Source: an uncultured Prevotella sp. (GTDB taxonomy: Bacteria; Bacteroidota; Bacteroidia; Bacteroidales; Bacteroidaceae). Taken from it: DNA of 10,000 nt. The position numbers and the translations under genes are program-made. Within the stretch, counting starts at the first letter, position 1. Each line of letters begins with the position of its first letter. Below, one piece after another: positions 1 through 6,893 of the stretch. The stretch covers positions 1-10,000 of the forward strand of contig CAMOTK010000061.1 of the NCBI GenBank assembly GCA_946625715.1. The letters run 5' to 3'. The notes beneath the pieces were generated by a model. That model worked only from the letters and a program-made list of their open reading frames with translations, searched no databases and was not told the origin of the DNA.

Positions 1-49
1 GCAGGTTGACGAGCACATGCCAGGGCGAGGCTTTAAGATATTTATTCAT
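1..49 (-). CDS. N-terminal fragment of an unidentified protein
   Basis: An ATG (complement of 47-49) opens a frame that runs off the window after 16 codons and reads MNKYLKASPWHVLVNL. It starts 2 nt after the TGA stop of the phosphoethanolamine transferase gene, the tight spacing seen for the other genes here, so it is probably the next gene of the same transcription unit. The fragment is too short to assign a family. The basic start followed by a hydrophobic stretch would suit a membrane protein or an envelope enzyme, but that is only a guess. Confidence 0.5.
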   Translation of the reverse strand, partial: MNKYLKASPWHVLVNL

Positions 50-51
50 AG

Positions 52-1806
52 TCATTTACGTTTATTCCGAATGTCGTCGTAGTCCCAACGGTCGTTGAGC
101 AGGCGCCGACCACACGCATAGTCGTCGCTGAGCACGTCGCGCTTGGCATTGTAATAGGGCTGCTTGGTCAGCCCGCCCAGATGGAAGAGCAGCTGGCAGA
201 CGTTGTCGGTCATAAGCGGCCGGTCCTTGGCCTGCTGCAAGCGTGCCATCACGTCGGGATGCAGCTCGCGATACTTGTCGGAGCACCACACCACGAGGGG
301 CACGCCATACTGGTGGCTGAGCATCTCGGGCAGGTTGTCGGCCAGCGAGCGTCCGATGTTGTCGCGATAGTCGTAGACTTCTTCGCCGTGGTCGCTCAAG
401 TAGACCACCACGGTGGGCTCGTCTTTGTAGAGTTCGGCAATCTGACTGACGACGTAGTCGTTGTAGAGCGTGGCGTTGTCGTAGCGTGCTATCTCCAGCC
501 GCTTGCGGTCGGTCATCCACGGTTCCTTTCGCCACCCGATGCTGTCGGCCGTGAAGCGGGCGAAGCGCGTGTCGCGGTTGGGATAGCGCAGTTCAAACTG
601 GTTGTGCTGCCCCATGAGGTGGAAGATGGCCAGCCTGCTGACGTTCTTCGGATGGCGCTTCTTCGCATAGTCGTCGACGAGCTGTCCGTCGAACTCGAAG
701 CCCTGGTCGTTGGTCTCGTCGTAGCAGGCCTTGAGCACCTGCGGATGGTAGAGGTAGTTGTTGAGCGCAAAGGTCTGCGTAGAGGCAAAACTGTAGATGC
801 GCTGGTTGTCGTACATCGTCACGTAGAAGCCTGCCTGCTTGAACACGGCCGTGAGCGGTGGTCGCTGCGACCAGCGCTGGCCACTGGCCATGCTGTTGGT
901 GCTCACGATGTTGCGCACCACAAGGGTGGTGAGGTTGTATGGGGCCACGGCATCGGAGAAGACTACCAGCCGGCCTTCCTGCTGTTCCTGCTTCATAAAC
1001 GGCGTGGTGTTCATGGGGTAGCCGTAGACGGAGGCATGCTGGCGGATGTAGCTCTCGCCGATGACGAAGACGACATTGACCGGGCCCTTGTCGCTCTTGA
1101 TGGTCTGCTTGGCCACATCGAGCGTCTGCGCAATGGCGATGTCCATCTCGTCTTTAGCCAAGTGGGTGTCGAAGAAAGCAATGACCACGCGCGTCATGGC
1201 ATCGCTGGGGTAGCGCATGTGGCGGTTCCAGGCCGACACCTCGTCGATGCTCTTGCACTGGAACAGCTTCACGTAGCACTCGCTGCCGATGAGTCCGATG
1301 AGGAGGAAGAGCATGGCTACGATGCGCAACACGCGGTAGGGCTTGGGCCGCTGCAACCGCTCGGCCACTCGCAGCCGCCGCCGTTCGGCCCATACGGCCA
1401 GCACGATGAAGGCTATGCCCGCCACGAGCGTCGCCCAGAAGGCGGGCTTCAGCATCACGATGCCGAAGAACTCCTGCGTCTCCTGCGGATTGGTCTCGAC
1501 GAGCAGGGCCAGCGTGCCCGGCGAGATGGCCAGACCATAGCAGCTCTCGAGCATGGCCTCGATGAAATAGAGGGTGAAGCAGACCACGTAGAAGAAGCCT
1601 TTCAGCAGCTTGCTCTTCGTGAGGTGCACCACCGATGCCACGATGTAGGCATGGAGGAAGATGATGAACCAACGGTAGAACGGGTTTTGCAACAGCGACG
1701 ACCAGCCCACGAGCACGATGTAGGCCAGCAGCAGCGGCCATTGGTTGACGACGGGCTGCATCAGCGCAGCGCTTATTCTCTTAAGGAAATCAGTCTTTAG
1801 CTTCAT
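52..1806 (-). CDS. CptA/EptC-like phosphoethanolamine transferase (membrane, sulfatase fold)
   Basis: A 584-aa inner-membrane enzyme. It is predicted to move phosphoethanolamine from phosphatidylethanolamine to LPS on the periplasmic side. About five hydrophobic segments lie in residues 24-178 (near 24-39, 46-62, 69-87, 122-140 and 160-178). The catalytic domain follows from about 243. VIGES at 248-252 supplies a metal-ligand Glu251, and NLTT at 291-294 carries the likely Thr nucleophile (293 or 294). FHLMGQHNQF (395-404) matches the family H-x-x-G-x-H block, YDNATLYND (442-450) is a conserved helix, and YLSDHGEEVYD (469-479) holds metal ligands Asp472 and His473. As I recall it, E. coli CptA/EptC, which modifies core heptose, has nearly the same SDHGEEVYD and YDNAxLYND motifs, so I favour core over lipid A phosphate as the target; this is inference. 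The ATG start lies inside the end of the GT2 gene (17-nt overlap), which suggests translational coupling. Length is normal for the family. Confidence 0.87.
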   Translation of the reverse strand: MKLKTDFLKRISAALMQPVVNQWPLLLAYIVLVGWSSLLQNPFYRWFIIFLHAYIVASVVHLTKSKLLKGFFYVVCFTLYFIEAMLESCYGLAISPGTLALLVETNPQETQEFFGIVMLKPAFWATLVAGIAFIVLAVWAERRRLRVAERLQRPKPYRVLRIVAMLFLLIGLIGSECYVKLFQCKSIDEVSAWNRHMRYPSDAMTRVVIAFFDTHLAKDEMDIAIAQTLDVAKQTIKSDKGPVNVVFVIGESYIRQHASVYGYPMNTTPFMKQEQQEGRLVVFSDAVAPYNLTTLVVRNIVSTNSMASGQRWSQRPPLTAVFKQAGFYVTMYDNQRIYSFASTQTFALNNYLYHPQVLKACYDETNDQGFEFDGQLVDDYAKKRHPKNVSRLAIFHLMGQHNQFELRYPNRDTRFARFTADSIGWRKEPWMTDRKRLEIARYDNATLYNDYVVSQIAELYKDEPTVVVYLSDHGEEVYDYRDNIGRSLADNLPEMLSHQYGVPLVVWCSDKYRELHPDVMARLQQAKDRPLMTDNVCQLLFHLGGLTKQPYYNAKRDVLSDDYACGRRLLNDRWDYDDIRNKRK

Positions 1807-2734
1807 CGGTGAACACTTTAAACGGGTTGGACTCGTCCCAGAGGCGATAGGTCTGGTCGTTCTTGAACATGGTGAGACAGTACTTCAGCCGACAGCGCCA
1901 CTGCTCGGCCTTGAAGGCCTGCTCGTTGCGGGCCGGAGCGTCGTAGGGCTCGCCACGCTGCATGAACGTCTTCAGGAAGGCGCGGGGCGTGAGGCGCCAC
2001 TTGCGCAGGAACATCAGCATGCCGTCGTTCTTGCGGGCTCGGCCGGTGCTGCGGGCTTCAAAGTGGTAGACGCGACTGGCGCTGACGCCTTTGAAAATGC
2101 GCACGCCGGCCATGTAGAGCTTGGCCGTGAAGTCGGGGTCGGAGCCCAGGCCGGGCGTGAACTCCACGCTATAGCCGCCCACGAGGTCCCACAGGTCGCG
2201 GTGCACAATGTTGGGCGGCCACGTGGCGCCCTTCCAGTCGGGGTGCGGCAGGGTGTTGTACTCCTTCAAGAGGCGGGCCTCGTCGAACGTCTCGACCGTT
2301 TCGCCGTAGTTGGCGGGCGCAATGACGGCCTTCGAGAAGAACGGCCGGGGCTGCAGGAGCGTCGACGAGAGGAAGAAGCGGTTGTGGCCTATGCGCTGTA
2401 TCTCGTCCCACAGGTGCTTGTCCCACTCGGGACAGACGTACATGTCGTCGTTCAGAAACAGCACATAGTCGGTGGTGACCAGCGGGCGCAGCCCGTTGAG
2501 TGCCCAGCTGACACCCACGTTCTTCGGCGTGTGGCGATAGGCATAGCCGCTCTGTCGCACCCATTCGAGGGTGCCGTCTGAGCCGTCGTTCACGTGGATG
2601 AGTATCTCGTGGCGGAAGGTCGAGTTCTGCTCGATGCTCCTGATGCATAGCTTCAGAAACGCCAGGTTGTTCCACGTAGGAATGAGTACGGAGAACAATG
2701 GCCGTTCGCGCGTGGCCTCTTTCTGTTCTGTCAT
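1790..2734 (-). CDS. Family 2 (GT-A fold) glycosyltransferase
   Basis: A 314-aa cytoplasmic or membrane-associated glycosyltransferase of the GT2 family. The N-terminal nucleotide-binding strand is SVLIPTWNN (15-23), followed by VNDGSDGT (48-55). The metal-binding DXD-type motif is LNDD (94-97), and GSDPDF (197-202) sits where GT2 enzymes carry the acidic acceptor-side motif. WPPNIVHRD (172-180) and GGY (186-188) fit the same fold. There is no obvious membrane segment. It is the first gene after the intergenic promoter at 2761-2792, so it likely heads the transcription unit that continues into the phosphoethanolamine transferase, which it overlaps by 17 nt. The sugar donor and acceptor cannot be read from sequence; context suggests LPS core or a surface glycan. 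Confidence 0.88.
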   Translation of the reverse strand: MTEQKEATRERPLFSVLIPTWNNLAFLKLCIRSIEQNSTFRHEILIHVNDGSDGTLEWVRQSGYAYRHTPKNVGVSWALNGLRPLVTTDYVLFLNDDMYVCPEWDKHLWDEIQRIGHNRFFLSSTLLQPRPFFSKAVIAPANYGETVETFDEARLLKEYNTLPHPDWKGATWPPNIVHRDLWDLVGGYSVEFTPGLGSDPDFTAKLYMAGVRIFKGVSASRVYHFEARSTGRARKNDGMLMFLRKWRLTPRAFLKTFMQRGEPYDAPARNEQAFKAEQWRCRLKYCLTMFKNDQTYRLWDESNPFKVFTDEAKD

Positions 2735-2760
2735 AAGTAAGCGCTTTATTTTTTGCCGTG

Positions 2761-2792
2761 CAAAGTTACGAAGAAAATATGTTTCCTACAAA
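2761..2792 (-). promoter_or_regulatory. Bacteroidota-type promoter upstream of the GT2 gene
   Basis: On the minus strand TTTG (complement of 2789-2792) is followed after exactly 20 nt by TAACTTTG (complement of 2761-2768). This fits the known Bacteroidota sigma-ABfr consensus, TTTG at -33 and TAnnTTTG at -7 with about 19-21 bp between. The start point would fall near 2754, giving a leader of about 20 nt before the ATG at 2734. No Shine-Dalgarno sequence is evident and the leader is A-rich, as is usual in this phylum. The stretch between this promoter and the preceding gene is filled by the palindromic repeat array at 2809-2899. Confidence 0.75.
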
Positions 2793-2808
2793 TAATAAAC
2801 CAATTAAC

Positions 2809-2899
2809 AAATACAGTACAGCGTATTAACATTGTTAAAACGCTGAATTAACATTGTTAAAACGCTGAATTAACACTGTTAAAACGCTGTACTGTATTT
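2809..2899. repeat. 91-bp nested palindrome with 15-bp perfect outer arms
   Basis: The outer arms AAATACAGTACAGCG (2809-2823) and CGCTGTACTGTATTT (2885-2899) are perfect inverted repeats. The axis at 2854 is also the centre of the middle one of three internal palindromes, and the outer two (centres 2832 and 2876) are symmetric about it, so almost the whole element can fold into one long imperfect hairpin. The right arm contains the first two bases of the TAA stop of the LtaS-type gene. Possible roles are a transcription terminator or 3' stabilising hairpin for the upstream unit, an operator array for the downstream promoter, or a small non-autonomous palindromic element. No transposase or clear target duplication is visible. 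Confidence 0.9.
2823..2888. repeat. Three 22-bp tandem repeats, each with a 13-bp palindrome
   Basis: The units are 2823-2844, 2845-2866 and 2867-2888. They are directly abutted with no spacers, and unit 2 reads GAATTAACATTGTTAAAACG followed by CT. Unit 1 differs from unit 2 by one base near its start and unit 3 by one base at the palindrome centre. Each holds the 13-bp palindrome TTAACA-N-TGTTAA (2826-2838, 2848-2860, 2870-2882). The half-site AATTAACA recurs at 2802-2809 in the same 22-bp register, like a decayed fourth unit. A 22-bp period places the sites on about the same face of the helix, which suits protein binding. Confidence 0.9.
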
Positions 2900-4712
2900 A
2901 GCGATTGGCCAAATCGTCGTAGAGTGTTTGCAGAATCACTTTTCCCACGTGCTCGCGCCGCTGGTCGGCCCCGAAGAGGGCTCGGTCGGCCACATTGTCG
3001 AAGACGGTGTAGCCCGTGGAGTCGCGCAGGTTGAAGCCGTTGTTGAACGTGTTGAACGCGAAGGGATAGCGGTAGGTGTCGGCCGTCACGTCGCGACTGA
3101 AGAGGAAGTCGTCGTGGGGCAGTCCCAACTGGCCGAGAATGGTGGCGGCAATGTCGGTCTGACTGCAGTAGGTGTCGATGCGGCGCGGGGCATTGGCGGC
3201 GCCGCCGGTGATGAGGAAGGGGATGAAGGGGAAGTCGGGCGAGGCTATCTCCTTGTGGTTGAAGCCGTGGTCGGCGGTGATGACCACAAGCAGATGGTCC
3301 CAGGCGGGCGACTTGCGCAGCTTCTCGATAAACGTGCCGATGGCCTCGTCGGTATAGGCAAAGGAGTTGAGCTTCTTGTCGGCCAGACGGTGGTAGGGCA
3401 CGTCGAAGGGTGTGTGCGAACTGATGGTGAGGAAGGTGGTGTACCACGGCTGCTTGCTCTGGCTGCGCCGCTGGATGTCGTCGTAGAGCCAGGCGGCCGC
3501 CTCGTGGTCGGGCACGCCCCACTTGGTGGTGCGCTTTTCCGAAGGGAAGTCGGCCTCGCTCACCAGTCGGTCGTGGCCGCTGGCCAGCAGATATTCCGAC
3601 ATGCCGAAGAACGAGATGTCGCCCGTGTAGAGGGCCTGCGTGTCGTAGCCGTTCTCGCGCAGCGTCTTGGCCAGTCCGGGCAGGGTGTTCACCTTGTGGG
3701 TATAGCGCATGATGCTCGTGGTGGGCTGGCCCAGATAGCCGCTCACCACCGAGACGATGCCGCGGTCGGTGCGGAAGCTGCTACAGTAGCAGTTGGTGAA
3801 GGCGATGCTCTCGTCTACGAGGCGGCTCATGTGGGGCGCCACATCGTCCATGCCGCCCAGACTCTTGATGAACAGCGAGCCGAAGCCTTCCATCACGACC
3901 ACCAGCACGTTGGGCCGGCGCTCGTGGATGAGCGTGTCGACGGTCTCGCCGCTGGTGGGGAAGAGGCCGGCATAGTCGCGGGCCCGCTCTTCTTCGCTGA
4001 AGTAGTTGAACTCCTTGTCGAAGGCGTCGCGCTTGCCCAGCGAGTAGATGAGGTTGAACATCGGGTTCAGCGCCGAATGGTTCAGATAGGTGGTCTTCGA
4101 GAAGAAGGCGCGCGACGGGGTGTTGGGCCAGATGCGGGTGCCGCGGGCTGCAGCAAAGAGCAGGCCGCCCATGAGCAGCATGGCCAGCGACGACCAGTAC
4201 CAGCGCGAAGGCTTTTCGGCCGACTCGTGGCGGAAGGGCCACATGAGCAGCCAGTAGTAGACCGCCGAGAGCAGGGCCACGATGAGCACGCGCAACAGCA
4301 CATAGCCCACCGACACGCTGGCAAAGGCGTTCTTCGGGTCGTCGATGTACATGAAGACGGTGGCGTCGAGCTTGAACTCCCAGAACTCATAGAGCGCGGC
4401 GTCGGCCGTGGTGATGAGGGCCAGGGCCACGGCCACGACGAGGTTGTAGACGCGCACCACGGGCTTCACCTTCAGGCGGCTCCACAACAGCGAGGCCCAC
4501 ACCAGCAGCAGGGGCAGAAACGCAAGATAGGCGGCCGAGGCCAGGTCGAGCGCAAAGCCGTGGTAGTAGATGTCGACAAGGTCGTGAAGACTGCAGGCCG
4601 ACGTGCCGTGGTTCCAGTTGTAGAGCAGGAACAGGGGTTTCTGGATGAAAAGAAACAGAGCCAGACAGATGAGGAAATAGACAACGACGGTGCGTATTCT
4701 TTGTTTGAGCAT
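2898..4712 (-). CDS. LtaS-type (LTA synthase family) membrane sulfatase-fold transferase
   Basis: A 604-aa polytopic enzyme of the alkaline phosphatase superfamily, related to LtaS/MdoB-type phosphoglycerol transferases. About five hydrophobic segments lie at 8-29, 57-78, 88-105, 136-158 and 173-190, followed by an extracytoplasmic catalytic domain from about 266. PNVLVVVMEGFGS (267-279) carries the metal-ligand Glu275. RTDRG (314-318) supplies the probable nucleophile Thr315. SSHTPF (431-436) contains His433, and TADHGFN (479-485) contains ligands Asp481 and His482. KWGVPDHE (397-404) is typical of Bacteroidota members of this family. Gram-negative bacteria in this phylum make no classical lipoteichoic acid, so the true product (phosphoglycerol or another phospho-group on LPS, glycan or lipid) is unknown. 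The gene starts 4 nt after the GT9 gene and appears to end the upstream transcription unit. Confidence 0.86.
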   Translation of the reverse strand: MLKQRIRTVVVYFLICLALFLFIQKPLFLLYNWNHGTSACSLHDLVDIYYHGFALDLASAAYLAFLPLLLVWASLLWSRLKVKPVVRVYNLVVAVALALITTADAALYEFWEFKLDATVFMYIDDPKNAFASVSVGYVLLRVLIVALLSAVYYWLLMWPFRHESAEKPSRWYWSSLAMLLMGGLLFAAARGTRIWPNTPSRAFFSKTTYLNHSALNPMFNLIYSLGKRDAFDKEFNYFSEEERARDYAGLFPTSGETVDTLIHERRPNVLVVVMEGFGSLFIKSLGGMDDVAPHMSRLVDESIAFTNCYCSSFRTDRGIVSVVSGYLGQPTTSIMRYTHKVNTLPGLAKTLRENGYDTQALYTGDISFFGMSEYLLASGHDRLVSEADFPSEKRTTKWGVPDHEAAAWLYDDIQRRSQSKQPWYTTFLTISSHTPFDVPYHRLADKKLNSFAYTDEAIGTFIEKLRKSPAWDHLLVVITADHGFNHKEIASPDFPFIPFLITGGAANAPRRIDTYCSQTDIAATILGQLGLPHDDFLFSRDVTADTYRYPFAFNTFNNGFNLRDSTGYTVFDNVADRALFGADQRREHVGKVILQTLYDDLANR

Positions 4713-4716
4713 AGCG

Positions 4717-5760
4717 TTATAATGGTAGTTTTGTCAATGAAACGATGCGCCGACAGAGCGCGTCGGGCGCAAACTGCAGGCAGCGGAAGTCGCCGCGCCG
4801 ACAGCTGTCGCTGCCGGCAATGGTGCAGGGCTGACAGTCGCAGCCCATCAGCATGGCGTGGGCCTGCTGTTGGCCCCACCCCATGAAGCCGCACTGGGGC
4901 GTGGTGCTGCCCCAGACGGAGACGACGGGGGTGCCCACGAGCGAGGCTAAGTGCATGTTGGCCGAGTCCATGGTGACCATCACCCTGACGCGGGCCATCA
5001 GGCGGATTTCGTCGTCGAGACTGTAGCGGCCGGCCACCGACAGGGTGTTCGGGTAGCGGCCTTGCCACGCTTCCATCTGCTCGCGCTCGTGCTTGCCGCC
5101 CGAGAAGAGCAGCACGCGGAAACGACCGTCGGCCGACAACTGGGCCACCACCTGCTCCATCAGCTGCAGCGGATAGGTCTTGTTCTGGTAGCGGGCAAAC
5201 GGGGCAATGCCGATGGCCACTTTCTCGGCGTCGGGCAGCACGGCGGTGAAGTCGGGCTGGGCCGTATCGTGTTCTAAAACAGTGGTGAACGTGGGCTCTA
5301 CCGCGAAGCCTAAGCGGCGGAACACCTCGAAGTAGCGGGTGGTATAGGCCTTGTGCTGGGCGCCGCTGCCCCTCTCGCGGAGCAGCGTCAGACGGGCTTT
5401 GCGCCCTTTGTCGAGCATGGCCACGCGGCGGCCGCGCAGCCGGAAGTAGGCATCGACAAGCCACGAGCGCAGCACGTTGTGCAGGTCGGCTACGAGGCCG
5501 ATATCTTCTTTCGAGAGTAAGCGTAGGAGACGGACGAGGCCTTTCAGTCCTTTGATGTCGGCCTTGGCCACGGCGATGAGCGTCACGTTGGCCGGTTTGC
5601 CGATAAACAGACGGGCAAAGGGCTGCAGGGTGAGCACCTTGACGGGCTGCTCGGGGTGCTGCATGGCCAACGAGTAGATGGCGGGAATGGTCATGGCCAC
5701 GTCGCCCAATGCCGAGAGGCGCACGACCAGAAGGCTTTTTGGCTGCGACGATTGTTTCAT
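4717..5760 (-). CDS. Family 9 glycosyltransferase (ADP-heptose:LPS heptosyltransferase type)
   Basis: A 347-aa GT-B enzyme of the GT9 family, which adds heptose (in some members another sugar) to the LPS inner core in the cytoplasm. The N-terminal signature RLSALGDV (14-21) binds the acceptor side. DLHNVLRS (92-99) is the next family block and IAPFA (185-189) opens the C-terminal domain. MDSANMHLASLVGTP (264-278) with VWGSTTP (282-288) is the donor-binding region. A cysteine-rich tail (CDCQPC 307-312, Cys320, Cys327) is, from recall, common in Bacteroidota members. Its ATG overlaps the TGA of the preceding GT4 gene in an ATGA junction, so the two are probably translated in step. Whether the donor is ADP-heptose cannot be settled, because no heptose biosynthesis genes lie in the window. 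Confidence 0.88.
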   Translation of the reverse strand: MKQSSQPKSLLVVRLSALGDVAMTIPAIYSLAMQHPEQPVKVLTLQPFARLFIGKPANVTLIAVAKADIKGLKGLVRLLRLLSKEDIGLVADLHNVLRSWLVDAYFRLRGRRVAMLDKGRKARLTLLRERGSGAQHKAYTTRYFEVFRRLGFAVEPTFTTVLEHDTAQPDFTAVLPDAEKVAIGIAPFARYQNKTYPLQLMEQVVAQLSADGRFRVLLFSGGKHEREQMEAWQGRYPNTLSVAGRYSLDDEIRLMARVRVMVTMDSANMHLASLVGTPVVSVWGSTTPQCGFMGWGQQQAHAMLMGCDCQPCTIAGSDSCRRGDFRCLQFAPDALCRRIVSLTKLPL

Positions 5761-6884
5761 GGGGCCATCAGTTTTTGGTAGACGTGCAGAAGATTGCGCC
5801 CTAAAGCCTCATCGCTGAAGCGCTCCACGTAGGCCCGTCCGGCAGCAATCATCTGCTGGCGGCGCGGTTCGTCGGCGAGCAGCTCTCTGACGGTGCTTAC
5901 GAAACCGGCCTCATCGTCGGGCGCAAGATAGACGGCATCTGGGCCGCCGGCTTCTTCCAGACAGGAGCCTGTGGCCGCCACAACGGGCACGCCCGAGGCC
6001 AGGGCCTCGACAATGGGGATGCCGAAACCTTCGAACAGCGACATGTAGCCCAGCAGGAAAGCACTCTGATAGATGGCTGGCAGGTCGGCGTTCGACACCT
6101 TATTTAATATATGCACGCGCGAGGAGACGCCCAGTTGGGCGGCCAGCGTCGCGAGCTTGTCCTGATAGGGTGTGCGTCGCCCGACAAGCACCACGTGCAT
6201 GTCGGTCAGCGACGACAGGGCACGCACCAGCACTTCCTGGTTCTTGCGCCGCTCGATGGTGCCCACGCAGAGCAGGTAGCGCTCGGGCAACTGGTAGCGC
6301 TGGCGCACTTGTTGCAGCTGTTCGGCCGTGCAGGGGGCGTTGAACGCGGCGTCGTAGCTCTGATAGACCACGTCGATTTGGTCTGGATGGCAGCCGTAGT
6401 AGGCCACCAGGTCGCGCTTGGTCATGTCGCTGACGGCCACAATGCGGTCGGCCACACGGCAGGCGTAGCGCGTCTTCCACAGGAGGATGCGCCGCTGGAT
6501 GGCTGAATAGAGTTCGGGATGGTGCAGGAAGATGAGGTCGTGGATGGTGACCACGGTCTTGCAACCGCTGCGGGTGATGAAGAACGGCAGCTCGTTGCTC
6601 AGGCCGTGGAAGAGGTCGACGCCGTGCTGGCGGATGGTTTTCCACTGCAGGAAGTTGCGCCAAAGCTCGTAGAAAAGGCCTTTCTTCAGCGGCAACGGTG
6701 AACTGACGAGGCGCGCTCGTGGCGTAAGGGCCGACAGGGCGGCCTCATTGCGGCGGTCGGGCACAAAGAGGAGCAACTCGTCGGCAGGTCTGAGCCCTGC
6801 CAACGAGTTGATGCAACGACGGCTATAATTGCCTATACCCGTCAGGTTCAGCACAGCTTTCTTTCCGTCGAACCCGAGCGTCAT
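5757..6884 (-). CDS. Family 4 (GT-B) glycosyltransferase, mannosyltransferase-like
   Basis: A 375-aa retaining glycosyltransferase of the GT4 family. The N-terminal acceptor domain shows a glycine-rich TGIGNYSR stretch (15-22), FHGL (92-95), TIHDLIFL (113-120) and VSDMTKRDL (151-159). The donor domain begins with CVGTIERRKN (206-215). LFEGFGIPIVEALASG (283-298) contains the E-x7-E pair Glu285 and Glu293 that binds the nucleotide sugar. It starts 9 nt after the KdsB-like gene and ends in an ATGA overlap with the GT9 gene. It likely adds a core or surface-glycan sugar; mannose is the usual donor for closely similar sequences, but specificity is not readable here. Confidence 0.88.
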   Translation of the reverse strand: MTLGFDGKKAVLNLTGIGNYSRRCINSLAGLRPADELLLFVPDRRNEAALSALTPRARLVSSPLPLKKGLFYELWRNFLQWKTIRQHGVDLFHGLSNELPFFITRSGCKTVVTIHDLIFLHHPELYSAIQRRILLWKTRYACRVADRIVAVSDMTKRDLVAYYGCHPDQIDVVYQSYDAAFNAPCTAEQLQQVRQRYQLPERYLLCVGTIERRKNQEVLVRALSSLTDMHVVLVGRRTPYQDKLATLAAQLGVSSRVHILNKVSNADLPAIYQSAFLLGYMSLFEGFGIPIVEALASGVPVVAATGSCLEEAGGPDAVYLAPDDEAGFVSTVRELLADEPRRQQMIAAGRAYVERFSDEALGRNLLHVYQKLMAP

Positions 6885-6893
6885 GTTCTTGGT

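Noticed and set aside
181..1800. Long plus-strand open frame (539 codons) opposite the phosphoethanolamine transferase gene
   Set aside because: It mirrors the GC-rich minus-strand gene, its translation is rich in V, H, E, G and L without any domain signature, and the opposite strand encodes a clear enzyme with all catalytic motifs.
2823..2888. CRISPR array
   Set aside because: The 22-bp units are directly abutted with no unique spacers, there are only three, and no cas gene is present.
2809..2899. Insertion sequence end or integrase attachment site
   Set aside because: There is no transposase or integrase gene in the window, the arms are only about 60 bp apart, and no target-site duplication flanks them. 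A small MITE-like element remains possible and is kept as a finding.
2928..4886. Long plus-strand open frame (652 codons) opposite the LtaS-type gene
   Set aside because: It is an antisense shadow: no recognisable motifs, low-complexity V/G/E/H-rich translation, and it crosses the junction of two well-supported minus-strand genes.
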